Source of the DNA: Candidatus Harrysmithiimonas galli
GTDB taxonomy: Bacteria > Bacillota > Bacilli > CAJFEE01
Direction of reading: 5' to 3'
DNA length: 64,000 nt
NCBI GenBank assembly: GCA_904373265.1
Contig: CAJFEE010000001.1
Coordinates: 1-64,000 of the forward strand
Shown here one piece after another: positions 9,507-18,573 of the stretch (within the stretch, counting starts at the first letter, position 1; each line of letters begins with the position of its first letter). The notes under the pieces were generated by a model that searched no databases, was not told where the DNA came from, and saw nothing but the letters and a program-made list of their open reading frames with translations. The position numbers were made by a program, and so were the translations under genes.

Positions 9507-10973
9507 TTAATTTTTCCATTTGCTGACCTCTGGAGACTGTTCATCCGAACGAGGAACAATGGGTAGTAATTGCTCTGGTATATTCGGTATTTCTTGCAAT
9601 TCATTTTCTTCTCCAGAACCCCCATCCCCTGCTTGACTGGCTCCTCCACCCGAATGGTTTTCTTCAGCTACCTCGGTATTTTCCTCAGGCTGCTCTTTCT
9701 TTTGGGTGAGCATATTTTCTCCTGCCTCTTTCGTTTGTAAAATCATCGGTGCAGAAAGAATCATCGGTGTGGGTGTCAAAATTTTTACATCATTTTTCTC
9801 AGACTGAATGGATTTTAGTACAGGTTCTTCGGACACATAATCTACAATTTTAACTGGTGTACCAATGCTGGTATAAGCATACATTTCGATAATATCGGCA
9901 TTTTTCATACGAATGCAACCTTTGGAAATGTTTTTTCCAATATACTGTTCCTCTGGTGTACCATGGATGGCATAATCATCATTGGAAAGCTCAATCACTC
10001 GACTTCCATATGGATTTTGTGCTTGTTCCAAATCACTTCGTGGATATGCAATTTTTCTTTTTATCGTGAATGTACCTAACGGCGTTTCTGTCTCTGTTTT
10101 TCCAAGCGCAACCGGGTAAATCGCATAAATTTTACTTTTAGAATGAACCATCAATTCATGACGACTTCGAACAATTGTAATTTGCAATGGTGTAAAATCT
10201 GGTTTTCCACAATTCCCATTACAAATCAGTGATTTTTCAACCGCTTCTTGTAAAGAACGCTTTTCGTTCATTAGCTCTTTTGCCATTTCAAAATCATAAA
10301 CCCATCCTCCCGTTCCATCATAAGCAGATTTAATTTGATTGGTAAAAAAAAACGGGTCTTTCGGTGCTGCTGTTAAATAATTTTTCGGCAATTTTTGAAA
10401 CAGGACATTCAGATCCTCTGGAAATTCTCGATTATGATTTTTCACATATTGATACAATGCATTTCTTAACACAACAGATAAATCTGCATAAACGACTTGA
10501 TCTAGATTTGACAGCTCATAAGAATGGATATGATTTAAAATTTGCTCCGTTGGTGTAGAACTTTGACTTTCAGATTTTAACGGAAATGCATGATATCCCT
10601 TTGGCAAAGCTTCTTCTATCTCTGAAGTTGCTGGTGTCGTAATCGGAGTCGGCTGAATTTCCTGTATAAGATCTGGCACATCGTCTGTAACCTCTACATT
10701 CCCTCCACCAAAAAGTGATGTTAAAAATAAACCACATAGAACCAAAGGAACAAACATCCCCCTTTGCCATTTTCTTTGTTTAATCAATTGCAAACGATTT
10801 ACTTCTTGCTTCTCAAGCTGCTTAAGCTGTTCTTGATAAAATTTATATTTTTCCAGATAAATCGGATCTTTGGTTTCATCAAACTTATTTTTATAGTAAT
10901 TTGCTGCCAAAAAAGAGCCCATTGACGGATATGCATACGGGGATTCATCCGTTGAATTTTCCTTATTTTTCAT
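9507..10973 (-). CDS. Membrane-anchored L,D-transpeptidase (YkuD domain)
   Basis: YkuD-family enzymes form or modify peptidoglycan cross-links outside the membrane with a catalytic Cys. The motif AIHGTPEEQ (His near residue 335) is followed by SKGCIRMKNADI (Cys near residue 352). The N-terminal part is a charged cytoplasmic region of about 70 residues, then one membrane segment (about 71-89). An extracellular linker, the YkuD domain and a long Glu/Gly/Pro-rich tail follow. The start is the ATG at 10973 after AAAGGAGGAAGG; a longer frame beginning with TTG at 11084 has no ribosome site. 488 residues is long for the family, through the N-terminal region and disordered tail. Probably acts in the cell or spore wall. 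Confidence 0.88.
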   Translation of the reverse strand: MKNKENSTDESPYAYPSMGSFLAANYYKNKFDETKDPIYLEKYKFYQEQLKQLEKQEVNRLQLIKQRKWQRGMFVPLVLCGLFLTSLFGGGNVEVTDDVPDLIQEIQPTPITTPATSEIEEALPKGYHAFPLKSESQSSTPTEQILNHIHSYELSNLDQVVYADLSVVLRNALYQYVKNHNREFPEDLNVLFQKLPKNYLTAAPKDPFFFTNQIKSAYDGTGGWVYDFEMAKELMNEKRSLQEAVEKSLICNGNCGKPDFTPLQITIVRSRHELMVHSKSKIYAIYPVALGKTETETPLGTFTIKRKIAYPRSDLEQAQNPYGSRVIELSNDDYAIHGTPEEQYIGKNISKGCIRMKNADIIEMYAYTSIGTPVKIVDYVSEEPVLKSIQSEKNDVKILTPTPMILSAPMILQTKEAGENMLTQKKEQPEENTEVAEENHSGGGASQAGDGGSGEENELQEIPNIPEQLLPIVPRSDEQSPEVSKWKN

Positions 10974-11591
10974 ATCGTCCTTCCTCCTTTGCACAGTCTT
11001 TCTTACCTTATATTTCGGTAAAAAATTGTATGTGCTTAACAGGAAAAAGGTCACAAAACCACTGAAAATAAACCAATTAAACAAAATAAGTCATACCAAA
11101 ATGCATAATTTTACAACGTTTTCAAGTATTTTCTGTTCCAACTGACTACTTCAGTCCAACATAGGCAAGATTTCCCCAATTTTTTCTGAAAAGAACGACT
11201 TAATTTCTCCCACACGACCTCTGTTTCGTTTCTCTTTTCTCTTCTCTTATCATATACCATGATAACCAATATGCCTTGTTGGTATTGCACACAAAAACTG
11301 ATTTAAACAAAAAAACTTATAATTTATTTTTAAAAATATAATGAATAATTTACTTATCTTACCATTTCCCAATATCCAAACCAAAAATTTAAATCATAAT
11401 TTAATCAAAGGAATTCAATGCGTTCACTTGATTTATAAAATTATCCATATTTATCTGATAAAACCTACTTCATTTAAAATTTAAATTTCTTTTAAAATCA
11501 AGAAATCGGCGAAAAAATAATTCCGCCGATTTTGATGTCTTACACTTGAATGCCTGCCCATATAATTTGACAAGGAAGCAATGTTTTCACA
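10974..11591. other. AT-rich spacer
   Basis: About 600 bases between the L,D-transpeptidase gene and the end of the ricin-fold gene. Apart from a hairpin at 11503-11532 nothing is recognised. A short imperfect palindrome (ACCAATATGCCTTGTTGGT, about 11262-11280) may be incidental. Confidence 0.4.
11503..11532 (-). terminator. Hairpin downstream of the ricin-fold gene, possible terminator
   Basis: Perfect 9-bp stem AAATCGGCG / CGCCGATTT with a 12-base loop, 60 bases beyond the stop of the minus-strand gene. The T run after it is interrupted on both strands, so it is a weak terminator or only a hairpin. Confidence 0.5.
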
Positions 11592-12071
11592 TCATTCACT
11601 TACTGGTATAAGTATCCAATGGCTCTTTTCATCTGCAGCATTTACATTTCCTGCTCTCGCATAATTTTCTCCATTGTTTGCATAAAGATATGTGCCACTT
11701 GCAATATTTTTAAACCTCACATAACCATCATACTGTTCAATTGTCCATTCTAGCCGTCCAGCACCACCATATCCAGTTTGAACATTGCCATTGGTATCAA
11801 CAAATACTCGGAAGAAATTCCATCGATTTCTAATCCAACTTCCATTATCTCGTACATCAAATGCCCATCTTGCACTATGCCATTCACTTTGTATTTCCCC
11901 CATTTCAAGGGTAGCATTCAGATGTTCGATATGCATATATTGTCCAGTAGCCTTGTTTTTGATGTTATAGTATTGATTTGAATACTCATCTGCATGAACT
12001 GGATATGTTAAGCAAAAGATTGCTGCCAGCATGAGCACAAAAGTTAGTATCGTTTTTCCTTTTTTCTTCAT
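11592..12071 (-). CDS. Small secreted protein with ricin-type beta-trefoil (RICIN) features
   Basis: A 159-residue protein with a signal peptide (residues 1-27, cleavage after PVHA). The mature part begins YYNIKNKATGQYMHIE and later has YVRFKNIASGTYLYANN and SHWILIP. This spacing of [Y/F]xIxNxxTGxYL and Trp-ending units is typical of ricin B-like carbohydrate-binding trefoils. About one trefoil of 130 residues fits. There is no catalytic domain, so it is likely a free carbohydrate-binding or wall-binding protein. AAAGGAGGTGAT before the ATG is a strong ribosome site. Single gene. Confidence 0.75.
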   Translation of the reverse strand: MKKKGKTILTFVLMLAAIFCLTYPVHADEYSNQYYNIKNKATGQYMHIEHLNATLEMGEIQSEWHSARWAFDVRDNGSWIRNRWNFFRVFVDTNGNVQTGYGGAGRLEWTIEQYDGYVRFKNIASGTYLYANNGENYARAGNVNAADEKSHWILIPVSE

Positions 12072-12300
12072 GGAATATCACCTCCTTTCTTTATATAAAT
12101 ACCAAATATTAATAAATTATAATAATAAAATATAAAATCAATATATTTCATATAATAATTTTATATAGTTTATTAATTATTTTATAAAAAGGAATATATA
12201 GCTCTCTGTTGTGATAACTGAAAAATAAATTTTTAAGGTGAAAGAGCAGATTTCTATACTACTAGAGAAAATAAAATCTCTACAATAATCTTAGTATTTG

Positions 12301-12629
12301 AGGTTACCATCATTCTGGGAGAAATCGGAGATATTTGCTGCTTTAATCATGTTGCTAAACGGGTTGACTGTGCAGGCTTAGATACTACCGCTTCACAATC
12401 CAGTATGTATCAAACCACAAATCATAAAATAAATAAATGTAGTTCACCGTGTATGAAAAAAGCATTTTTTAGGAAATTTTTATTGCCATCTACAGTGGAT
12501 TCTGTATTTCCACTGACGACCAACAAAAGCACACCAAAAGAGAACATTATAAAATGGCTATTGGTATATTATAATAAGGAAAGTGCACCATACTATAAAA
12601 AACAACAATTTTCCAAAATTAAACAATAA
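12301..12629 (+). pseudogene. IS110-family transposase remnant (C-terminal part)
   Basis: From about 12301 the plus strand reads EVTIILGEIGDICCFNHVAK then RVDCAGLDTTASQS, which matches the C-terminal Tnp_20 domain of IS110/IS116/IS902 transposases (pattern EIGDI.RF...K.L..Y.GL....QSG). The following frame to 12629 continues with KINKCSSPCMKKAFF, corresponding to the KISKRG..YLR.AL segment. The N-terminal RuvC-like half is absent and no element ends were found. Confidence 0.7.
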
Positions 12630-12969
12630 ACATATGTTTTAATATTTTTTGACTGATGTCAAACAAATCTTTTTATGATGTATAAACTTACACAACAATA
12701 TTTAAAAGTGGAGTTTTATTTCCTTATTGACGTTTAGTTATTTATCTCTTTATAAAGATACAAAAAAACCAATAAAAAAATAAGGATTTTCGCAACTTTA
12801 CTTAAAAGTGTCGTCTTCTTTTTCATGGTGTAGCCTTTACACTGTTAAATACCATTCGGGCATCAAAAAAACACCATGGGAGTAAAGAAGAGAACTATGC
12901 AAAAAGCCCTTACTGATAAAGAATATTGTACACCGAGCTGAAAAAATTTACAAGAATAAATTCAAATCT

Positions 12970-13330
12970 GCTTATTGGGCACCTACACATCGCTTGATCT
13001 GAATGATCATGACTAAAAAGATGAAAATGGTTAGCCAACTTAAACGTGCTATACCATAATATCCAAAAAGCTAAAATGCTAAGGATACTGCGATTGCATT
13101 GAATTTGTCATTTCTCTAGAATATAGAACCATTGGCAAAAGACTAAAAGATACTTCTTTTTCATTCCTATCAAATTTTGGCAATGTAATCCAAGACTTTA
13201 CAACGGAACTTACCAGCGAATGAAACCAATTTTTCATCGATGGAAGAACTCTACTCAATTTTAAAAACAAGAAATGCGTTATCACTTTCACTCCCTTATA
13301 CCCTGCCAATTATGAAATCCATGTAAAACA
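12970..13330 (-). pseudogene. Probable serpin remnant
   Basis: A minus-strand frame (13309-13079) reads VKSWITLPKFDRNEKEVSF preceded by NWFHSLVSSVV, resembling the serpin pattern in which a helix is followed by V.(V/I).LPKF(K/D). Upstream residues LAGYKGVKVITHFLFL resemble the ELPYKG..(S/M)...LP block. In another frame at about 12975-13030, IFIFLVMIIQIKRCVGAQ resembles the serpin C terminus PF.F.I.D..T..ILF.G. Several frame changes and stops are present, and the reactive-centre loop is not recognisable. This is an identification from remote pattern only. Nothing else was recognised in 12630-13712 apart from an inverted repeat around ACACCATG (12820-12895). Confidence 0.45.
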
Positions 13331-13712
13331 TCATTGTATCATCGTTCAGATATACTTTTTAAAAAAAAGAACACCAAGACCTAACGTTTATTTTAGAACT
13401 TCTTCAATTTGCGATGCGTATTGGAGACAACTATGATTTATTTTAACGATAAGAAAAAATACTTTATGGAGATGGATACAAATAAAGAAATTCTTATATC
13501 AATCCTTTTATAAGCTTTATCTAAATTTTATAATAGAATATGAAAAGCCATAAAGGAATATACCCATTGTGTATCATTATAATATAAGGCAAACAAAAGC
13601 AATCCACTACTTTCACTCACTGAATGGTTCATAAAAGAAGTCTTGTGGGACTGTTAACAGCAGTGCTGTATATAACCGTTCCTCTATCATCCCTTCCAAT
13701 AAATCGAAATTT

Positions 13713-14444
13713 TTATGGTATCCACTTTCTAGTAATCTGTACAATTTTTCCATCTCTTACCATAATTATTGTATTATTGGGGCTGTAAAATATATTTTCA
13801 CTTTTTACAAAACATTCTGGAATATCTGCATACTTATAAATTATTCCTTCCTCAAATGGTTGTTCTTTTGCTGCATAATCTATAAAGGTACAATTTGTAT
13901 CCAGTTTCAACTTGGCAGTTCCTATAGAGTAATAAACCGGATAATCATTAAAAGTACAAGTACGGTAAAATGCTGCATCCTCCCGAACCAAATAAGCTCC
14001 TCCTTGCTCAATACCTCCATTAATATCTATTCCACTAATCGTATCATTATTTTTTATTTCCTCTATTTTTTCAACTTTTATTTCTTCTCCAGCTAGAACA
14101 AGAATATCTCCTTTGTGCATACGATTGATGTCTTCTGCCTTGTAAGTATCGTAATTGAAAAACTCAAGTGGAATTGTTATACCATCATCCAGAACCTCTA
14201 CCGCTTGGGGATCAAAAGAAACTGCATACTCTCCATCTGGCATCTCATCATCTGCCTCAGTCGCAAAAAGTGTATCCACAGTTGGCTGAATCCTTGTTGC
14301 GACCTGTTCCTCAGCCTTGTTCACTTCTGTTTTTTGTATGGACTGCTCATCTGTTTTATGAACTCCTGCATTTCCACAACCAGCTAACAATACGATTGCT
14401 GTTACTGTTCTACAAATCTTCAATAAAAAACGATTTTTTTGCAT
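13713..14444 (-). CDS. Putative lipoprotein of unknown function
   Basis: A 243-residue protein with a lipoprotein signal: basic N terminus, hydrophobic stretch, and lipobox LLAGC, the Cys near residue 23. The chosen start is the ATG at 14444 with AAAGGGAG upstream; an in-frame ATG seven codons earlier also has a weak site. After a polar linker the C-terminal part (about 70-243) looks folded, rich in Asp/Glu/Tyr with MHKGDILVLAGEEIKVEKI, a beta-strand-rich region. No family recognised. Not in an obvious operon. Expected to be anchored outside the membrane. Confidence 0.75.
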   Translation of the reverse strand: MQKNRFLLKICRTVTAIVLLAGCGNAGVHKTDEQSIQKTEVNKAEEQVATRIQPTVDTLFATEADDEMPDGEYAVSFDPQAVEVLDDGITIPLEFFNYDTYKAEDINRMHKGDILVLAGEEIKVEKIEEIKNNDTISGIDINGGIEQGGAYLVREDAAFYRTCTFNDYPVYYSIGTAKLKLDTNCTFIDYAAKEQPFEEGIIYKYADIPECFVKSENIFYSPNNTIIMVRDGKIVQITRKWIP

Positions 14445-14710
14445 TTTCCAAACTCCCTTTCGCATTTTTCCTTATATGCTTAGTAAATTATTTTTTGTAT
14501 GGAACAATATAGCTGTTATTCAACCAAAACAACTGAATATTCTTATTTATATTGATTTTTCTTTTTTCAGTATACTTCATTTGATGGATTTTGTCATTTT
14601 TTAAGCTTATATCAATTGCAAAAGAAGAACTTTTCTAAAGAAAGTTTACTTTGCAACAACAAAATCTTTATTTGACGCATAGCAACCAAATAATGACTTT
14701 ACAAATCTAG

Positions 14711-14800
14711 ACAAAAAGGATTGGATTCAAAGAAAAAACGAACGATGATACAAAATTTTACACCTGTTCGTCTTCTTTCATTGTATGAACTTTTCGTTTA
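14711..14800 (+). repeat. Intergenic repeat, second family, copy C
   Basis: ACAAAAAGGATTGGATTC followed by AAAGAAAAAACGAACGATGAT aligns closely with the minus strand at about 43447-43567. This copy lacks about 22 bases present in the centre of the other. A short hairpin ACGAAC/GTTCGT (14738-14743 and 14766-14771) survives. The stretch 14445-14956 otherwise holds no gene. Confidence 0.5.
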
Positions 14801-14956
14801 AAAATATTCGTTTATAAGGATATAAAGTCTTGTTTTGTTTCATTCCCTTTATAAAATAAATTTTCAATAATTTTTCTATTATTTTTTATAAAAATCCAAA
14901 AAATTATTTATAAATAGAGCATGAATCTTCCAATTCACAGATAATCAAGATGCACC

Positions 14957-15430
14957 TTATAAAAGCAATTGAAATACAACCTGAATTGAAACGGCCTGCT
15001 TCATTGTGTTATATAAAGGACATTTTTTTAGTGCCTGCCGACAAAAACGGATAACTGTATCCTCATCTTTATCAGCATACAAATAAATTTTGAACTTTAG
15101 TGCTGAAATTTCTGGTTCATCCGTATAACCGATAACATCTAACAATGTCAAGGGATTGGCCAAAAGGATCTCAAGTGTACCTTCTATTTCTTCAATACCA
15201 AAATCTTGTTTCTGGCTTTGCTCAACAATGGTTTTTAAAATGCTGCTTAGAATGGAAACTGCAAAATGATCCATACTACTCAAGTCTTTTTGTTTACGAT
15301 CAAATTGCATGGACTTCTTCACGTATAGATGGTTGTTTTGTGTTAATACTTTTATATTTTCTAAATTTATAGATACACCTCTGTAATTCAACTGAAAAAA
15401 TTTGGATTCAGATGGCATCATCCTATACAT
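14957..15430 (-). CDS. OsmC/Ohr-like protein, last gene of a four-gene operon
   Basis: A 157-residue protein with the order of an OsmC-family fold: N-terminal strands, a central helix region (about residues 52-75), then LLANPLTLLDVIGYTDEPEI and a C-terminal CPLYNTMKQAV. OsmC/Ohr proteins reduce organic hydroperoxides with two Cys residues. Here the second Cys (in CPLY) is present, but the central helix that normally carries the first Cys reads HFAVSILSSILKTIVEQ and has none. Peroxidase activity by the usual mechanism is therefore doubtful. Its ATG overlaps the stop of the MetE-like gene by eight bases, with GAGGAG upstream. Confidence 0.7.
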   Translation of the reverse strand: MYRMMPSESKFFQLNYRGVSINLENIKVLTQNNHLYVKKSMQFDRKQKDLSSMDHFAVSILSSILKTIVEQSQKQDFGIEEIEGTLEILLANPLTLLDVIGYTDEPEISALKFKIYLYADKDEDTVIRFCRQALKKCPLYNTMKQAVSIQVVFQLLL

Positions 15431-16610
15431 ATTTTCTCCTCAATTCTTTTGCTGCTTGTACCATATTGCTAACCTTTTGTATAATGGTGTCCATTTCGTT
15501 TACAGGGCGATTGGAAAAAGTTGCAAAACCGCAATCTGGATTTAACCAAAGCTGTTCTGTGCTTACATACTGCAATGCTTTTTTTGCACTTTGTATCATG
15601 CTTTCCTTTGTTTCTACCGTATCTGTCCTCGGATTCATGACGCCAAGTCCAAGTATACATTTTTTCCGAATTGTATCATTTTCTAACAAGGAAGAAAGCT
15701 CCCCTGCTCGTGGAGTGGAAAATTCCAAAAATAAAATATCTGGACATACTTGTTCCATCAGAGGAATCAATGGTGTATAGGGTCCTTTTAATAAAATACT
15801 TTCATCTTTGCTCCAATTTCCTCTACATATATGAAGTCCGATTTTAGATATATTTCGATCTACCTTCTGTACAACAGACTGCAACAAATGAGTAGCAAAA
15901 GCAAGCTCATCTGTTGGATCTTTTTTCTCAGAAAGTGCAGCACACATAAAGGATCTGGTTTTTCCTTCTGAAAACACAACCTCAGTTAAGACAGGCTCAT
16001 CCAATTGAATGATGTCTGCACCATGCTGCTGTAATAAAGCAATTTCCTTTGTAAGCATTTGAATTACAGCTTCACCCAATGCTTCTTTATCTGGATACGC
16101 TTTTTTTGACAGCTCTGGCAACCACATAGAACGTGTCATCAAATAAGGTCCCGGAAGTGTAATTTTTATAGGCTTTGGGGTAAACTTTTTCATCCATAAA
16201 AGTTCATCAACCACAATTCCATTCCGAAATCCCAGCTTACCTGTACAAATGGCATTTTTGATACGCATGGCAGGAACATCTAAAATATCCAAAATCTCAT
16301 GAAAGGCTTCCTTATCCTCAATATAATCCAATATTTCAATCATACTCATCATGCGAATACCATGCAGCTTTCTAGCAATAAATGAAACATAATTATCACG
16401 ACCCAACTCACCAGATGTGATAATATCCAAACCTAGATTTTCCTGAAATTTTATCGCTTGTTCTGTATATTCTATCACAAGCTGTGTAAAATCTTCCTCA
16501 AAAATTTCACCCTTTTGTAACTTCCTTTGTGCTTGCAAAATTTCTTTTGGTCTGGGTAAACTTCCCAACAATGAGGTTTGAAATTTTATAGGTTGGATTT
16601 GACTATTCAT
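15423..16610 (-). CDS. Short MetE-like (cobalamin-independent methionine synthase C-terminal domain) methyltransferase
   Basis: A 395-residue protein of the UROD/MetE-like superfamily corresponding to the catalytic C-terminal half of MetE, without the N-terminal half. Visible features are the TSLLGSLPRPKEIL opening, IITSGELGRDNY, DIIQLDEPVLTE, and zinc-site candidates LHICRGNW (His and Cys) and LNPDCGFATF (Cys). Such stand-alone cores transfer methyl groups to thiols from donors other than the usual triglutamyl folate, or are uncharacterised (like YxjG/YxjH of B. subtilis). It overlaps its neighbours by eight bases on each side (ATGAATAG with the gene upstream), so translation is strongly coupled. 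The context suggests methylthiol or organosulfur metabolism. Confidence 0.85.
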   Translation of the reverse strand: MNSQIQPIKFQTSLLGSLPRPKEILQAQRKLQKGEIFEEDFTQLVIEYTEQAIKFQENLGLDIITSGELGRDNYVSFIARKLHGIRMMSMIEILDYIEDKEAFHEILDILDVPAMRIKNAICTGKLGFRNGIVVDELLWMKKFTPKPIKITLPGPYLMTRSMWLPELSKKAYPDKEALGEAVIQMLTKEIALLQQHGADIIQLDEPVLTEVVFSEGKTRSFMCAALSEKKDPTDELAFATHLLQSVVQKVDRNISKIGLHICRGNWSKDESILLKGPYTPLIPLMEQVCPDILFLEFSTPRAGELSSLLENDTIRKKCILGLGVMNPRTDTVETKESMIQSAKKALQYVSTEQLWLNPDCGFATFSNRPVNEMDTIIQKVSNMVQAAKELRRKYV

Positions 16611-17430
16611 GATGAAATTCCATTAAGAAATTTAAATATGTATTGGCTTCTTGAATCTGCCCAAATCCAGTATATCTGCCAGGTACCCAGGCCTTTAGAC
16701 CTTCCATATCCATCATTTCTTTATGGTCAGGATTGCTATAGTCCATCTTATGGAGAATCTCTGTCCATTTTGCAAATTTTTCTTTTGACAAGTCTGGTCT
16801 GGCAACAAAAATACAGTGATCAAAAGGCTCCGTTTCAGCCAGACAAACCAATTGGTTGGCATCGATTGTACCAGCAGCTTTCCATGCTTTCCAATTTAAA
16901 TCCAAAGCAAAGGAAGCATCCACCTCTTGATTTTCTAATGCTTTCATGGCATTCAACTCTCCGCCTACATGATCCCCATGCAGTGAAACCGCAATATCAA
17001 ACCGTTTTTCTGTATAATCTTTTCCGTATGCCAATCCAGCTTTTCTTAAAAAGTTAATGGGAATTAATCTCGCCTGTGGAGAATCCACAGCACCCAATCC
17101 AATGGTTTTCCCTTTTAAATCCTGTAATTTTGTAATGCCAGAATCCTTTCTAATAATAAGATATGTTTTTCTATCTTGATCTGTATCCCTCATCGATCCC
17201 ATCAGACAAGTACCATCTGTTCTTAAGTAAGCGTCAAGCCAAGCCAATGGAGAATTCCATGCAATATCAATTTCCTTTGCCATTAGACCTTCTACCTGTT
17301 TTTTATAATCTTTGTAATAAACCGGTTCAATCGGGCATCCTTCTTTTGCAAAAAAATCCGCAATAATCCCCCAAATCACCGTTACTTTTGGATCGTATAT
17401 GACTGCACCAACTTTAATATTTTCACTCAT
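16603..17430 (-). CDS. PhnD/SsuA-type substrate-binding protein without a signal peptide
   Basis: A 275-residue protein of the PhnD-like periplasmic-binding fold. Visible features are GAVIYDPKVTVIWGI at the N terminus, then EIDIAWNSPLAWLDAY, DLKGKTIGLGAVDSPQA and NAMKALENQEVDASFALDL. Family members bind phosphonates, phosphite, sulfonates or related anions outside the membrane for an ABC importer. This one has no signal sequence or lipobox, and no permease or ATPase gene is nearby. It may act as an intracellular ligand-binding protein or as an enzyme in this operon. The ribosome site GAGGTGAT sits in the 15-base gap after the acyl-CoA dehydrogenase-like gene. Confidence 0.82.
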   Translation of the reverse strand: MSENIKVGAVIYDPKVTVIWGIIADFFAKEGCPIEPVYYKDYKKQVEGLMAKEIDIAWNSPLAWLDAYLRTDGTCLMGSMRDTDQDRKTYLIIRKDSGITKLQDLKGKTIGLGAVDSPQARLIPINFLRKAGLAYGKDYTEKRFDIAVSLHGDHVGGELNAMKALENQEVDASFALDLNWKAWKAAGTIDANQLVCLAETEPFDHCIFVARPDLSKEKFAKWTEILHKMDYSNPDHKEMMDMEGLKAWVPGRYTGFGQIQEANTYLNFLMEFHHE

Positions 17431-17445
17431 TTTGCTATCACCTCA

Positions 17446-18573
17446 TTATAAAATTGGAAGCCCTACAAGAGATTTTCCAAGCCAAGTAATCAGAACATCG
17501 ACACTGGGTGCCATAATTTGACTGGCATAAGAATCGCGTAAAATTCTTTCAAAGTTTCCCATTTTATTGTAGGCCTTCCCTCCACCAACTCTCATCGCAA
17601 GTCTACTACATTCAATAACTGATTCCGAAGCAAAAATGCGTGCAGAAAGAATTTTTAATAAAGCATCCGCTTCTTGGTTTGCCCCAGCCTTTGCGGCATC
17701 TCTTGCGGTTTGTTTGGCTGCATTTGCCATTGTGTAAATTTTGGATAGATGAATTTGTACGGTTTCGATATCGCTTAAAGCTTGTCCATCAGGATATACC
17801 CTTTCTTTTGCATATGTAACCGCTTCCTCGGAAAGCTGAATGCATAGACCCGTATATACAGAAGCCAAACCTGTCACAAAAAATGGTGTAATGACATGAA
17901 ACACTTGCTCTAAACCGCTTCCTTCTGCTCCAACTTGATACAAATGGTCAATGGCAGCATTTGTAAAAATCATTGGACAGGATACGTTACCACGCATTCC
18001 CATACCTTGCCATTCACTATCTTTAAATGTCACACCTTCTGTATCTAATGAAACAACCCAATTATTGCTTTCACCTTCTTTTTTTGCAGGTGCTCCAATC
18101 AAATAGTATGACGCATGTGTTGCAGAGGTTACCATACTTTTTGAACCGTTAAATATAGCACCATCTTTTGTATGATTGACTTCAAGCTGAGACTTGATAA
18201 AATGTGTACCTGTTTCAAACTCACTGTATGCCAGCGCAAAAAATTTATGATTTTCAACAACATCCTTGGCTATTTTTTCCTTTAATGTATCACTTCCGTA
18301 TGTCATAACACAATGCAGTCCGACATTATGCATCATATAGCACAGACTAGCTGTTGCACTCGCTTCAGCAAATGCCATACAAACCTGTGAATGCTCCTCT
18401 AGTCCTTTTCCCAGTCCGCCATATTGTTCTGGAATTAAAAGATTAAAGTATCCTTTTTCTCCCATTTTTTGAAATGATTCAACTGGAAATATAGCCTCCT
18501 CATCACATTTTTTTGCATATGGGGCAATAAATTCTTGGGCAAACTCCTTTGCCTCTTCATAAATTTTGTACAT
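17446..18573 (-). CDS. Acyl-CoA dehydrogenase-fold flavoprotein, possibly a monooxygenase
   Basis: About 375 residues with the acyl-CoA dehydrogenase order: helical N domain (IPEQYGGLGKG), beta domain (FALAYSEFETGTH, IFNGSKSMVTSA), helical C domain (MRVGGGKAYNKMGNFERILRD). In true dehydrogenases the C domain ends near the catalytic Glu motif YEGT; the matching place here reads SQIMAPSVDVL with no Glu. That is how flavin monooxygenases of the same fold differ (DszC/SfnC type). B. subtilis YdbM is a homologue tied to sulfur metabolism, as I recall. AGGAG lies four bases before one ATG and seven before the next; I chose the second. First gene of the operon that ends at 14957. Confidence 0.83.
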   Translation of the reverse strand: MYKIYEEAKEFAQEFIAPYAKKCDEEAIFPVESFQKMGEKGYFNLLIPEQYGGLGKGLEEHSQVCMAFAEASATASLCYMMHNVGLHCVMTYGSDTLKEKIAKDVVENHKFFALAYSEFETGTHFIKSQLEVNHTKDGAIFNGSKSMVTSATHASYYLIGAPAKKEGESNNWVVSLDTEGVTFKDSEWQGMGMRGNVSCPMIFTNAAIDHLYQVGAEGSGLEQVFHVITPFFVTGLASVYTGLCIQLSEEAVTYAKERVYPDGQALSDIETVQIHLSKIYTMANAAKQTARDAAKAGANQEADALLKILSARIFASESVIECSRLAMRVGGGKAYNKMGNFERILRDSYASQIMAPSVDVLITWLGKSLVGLPIL

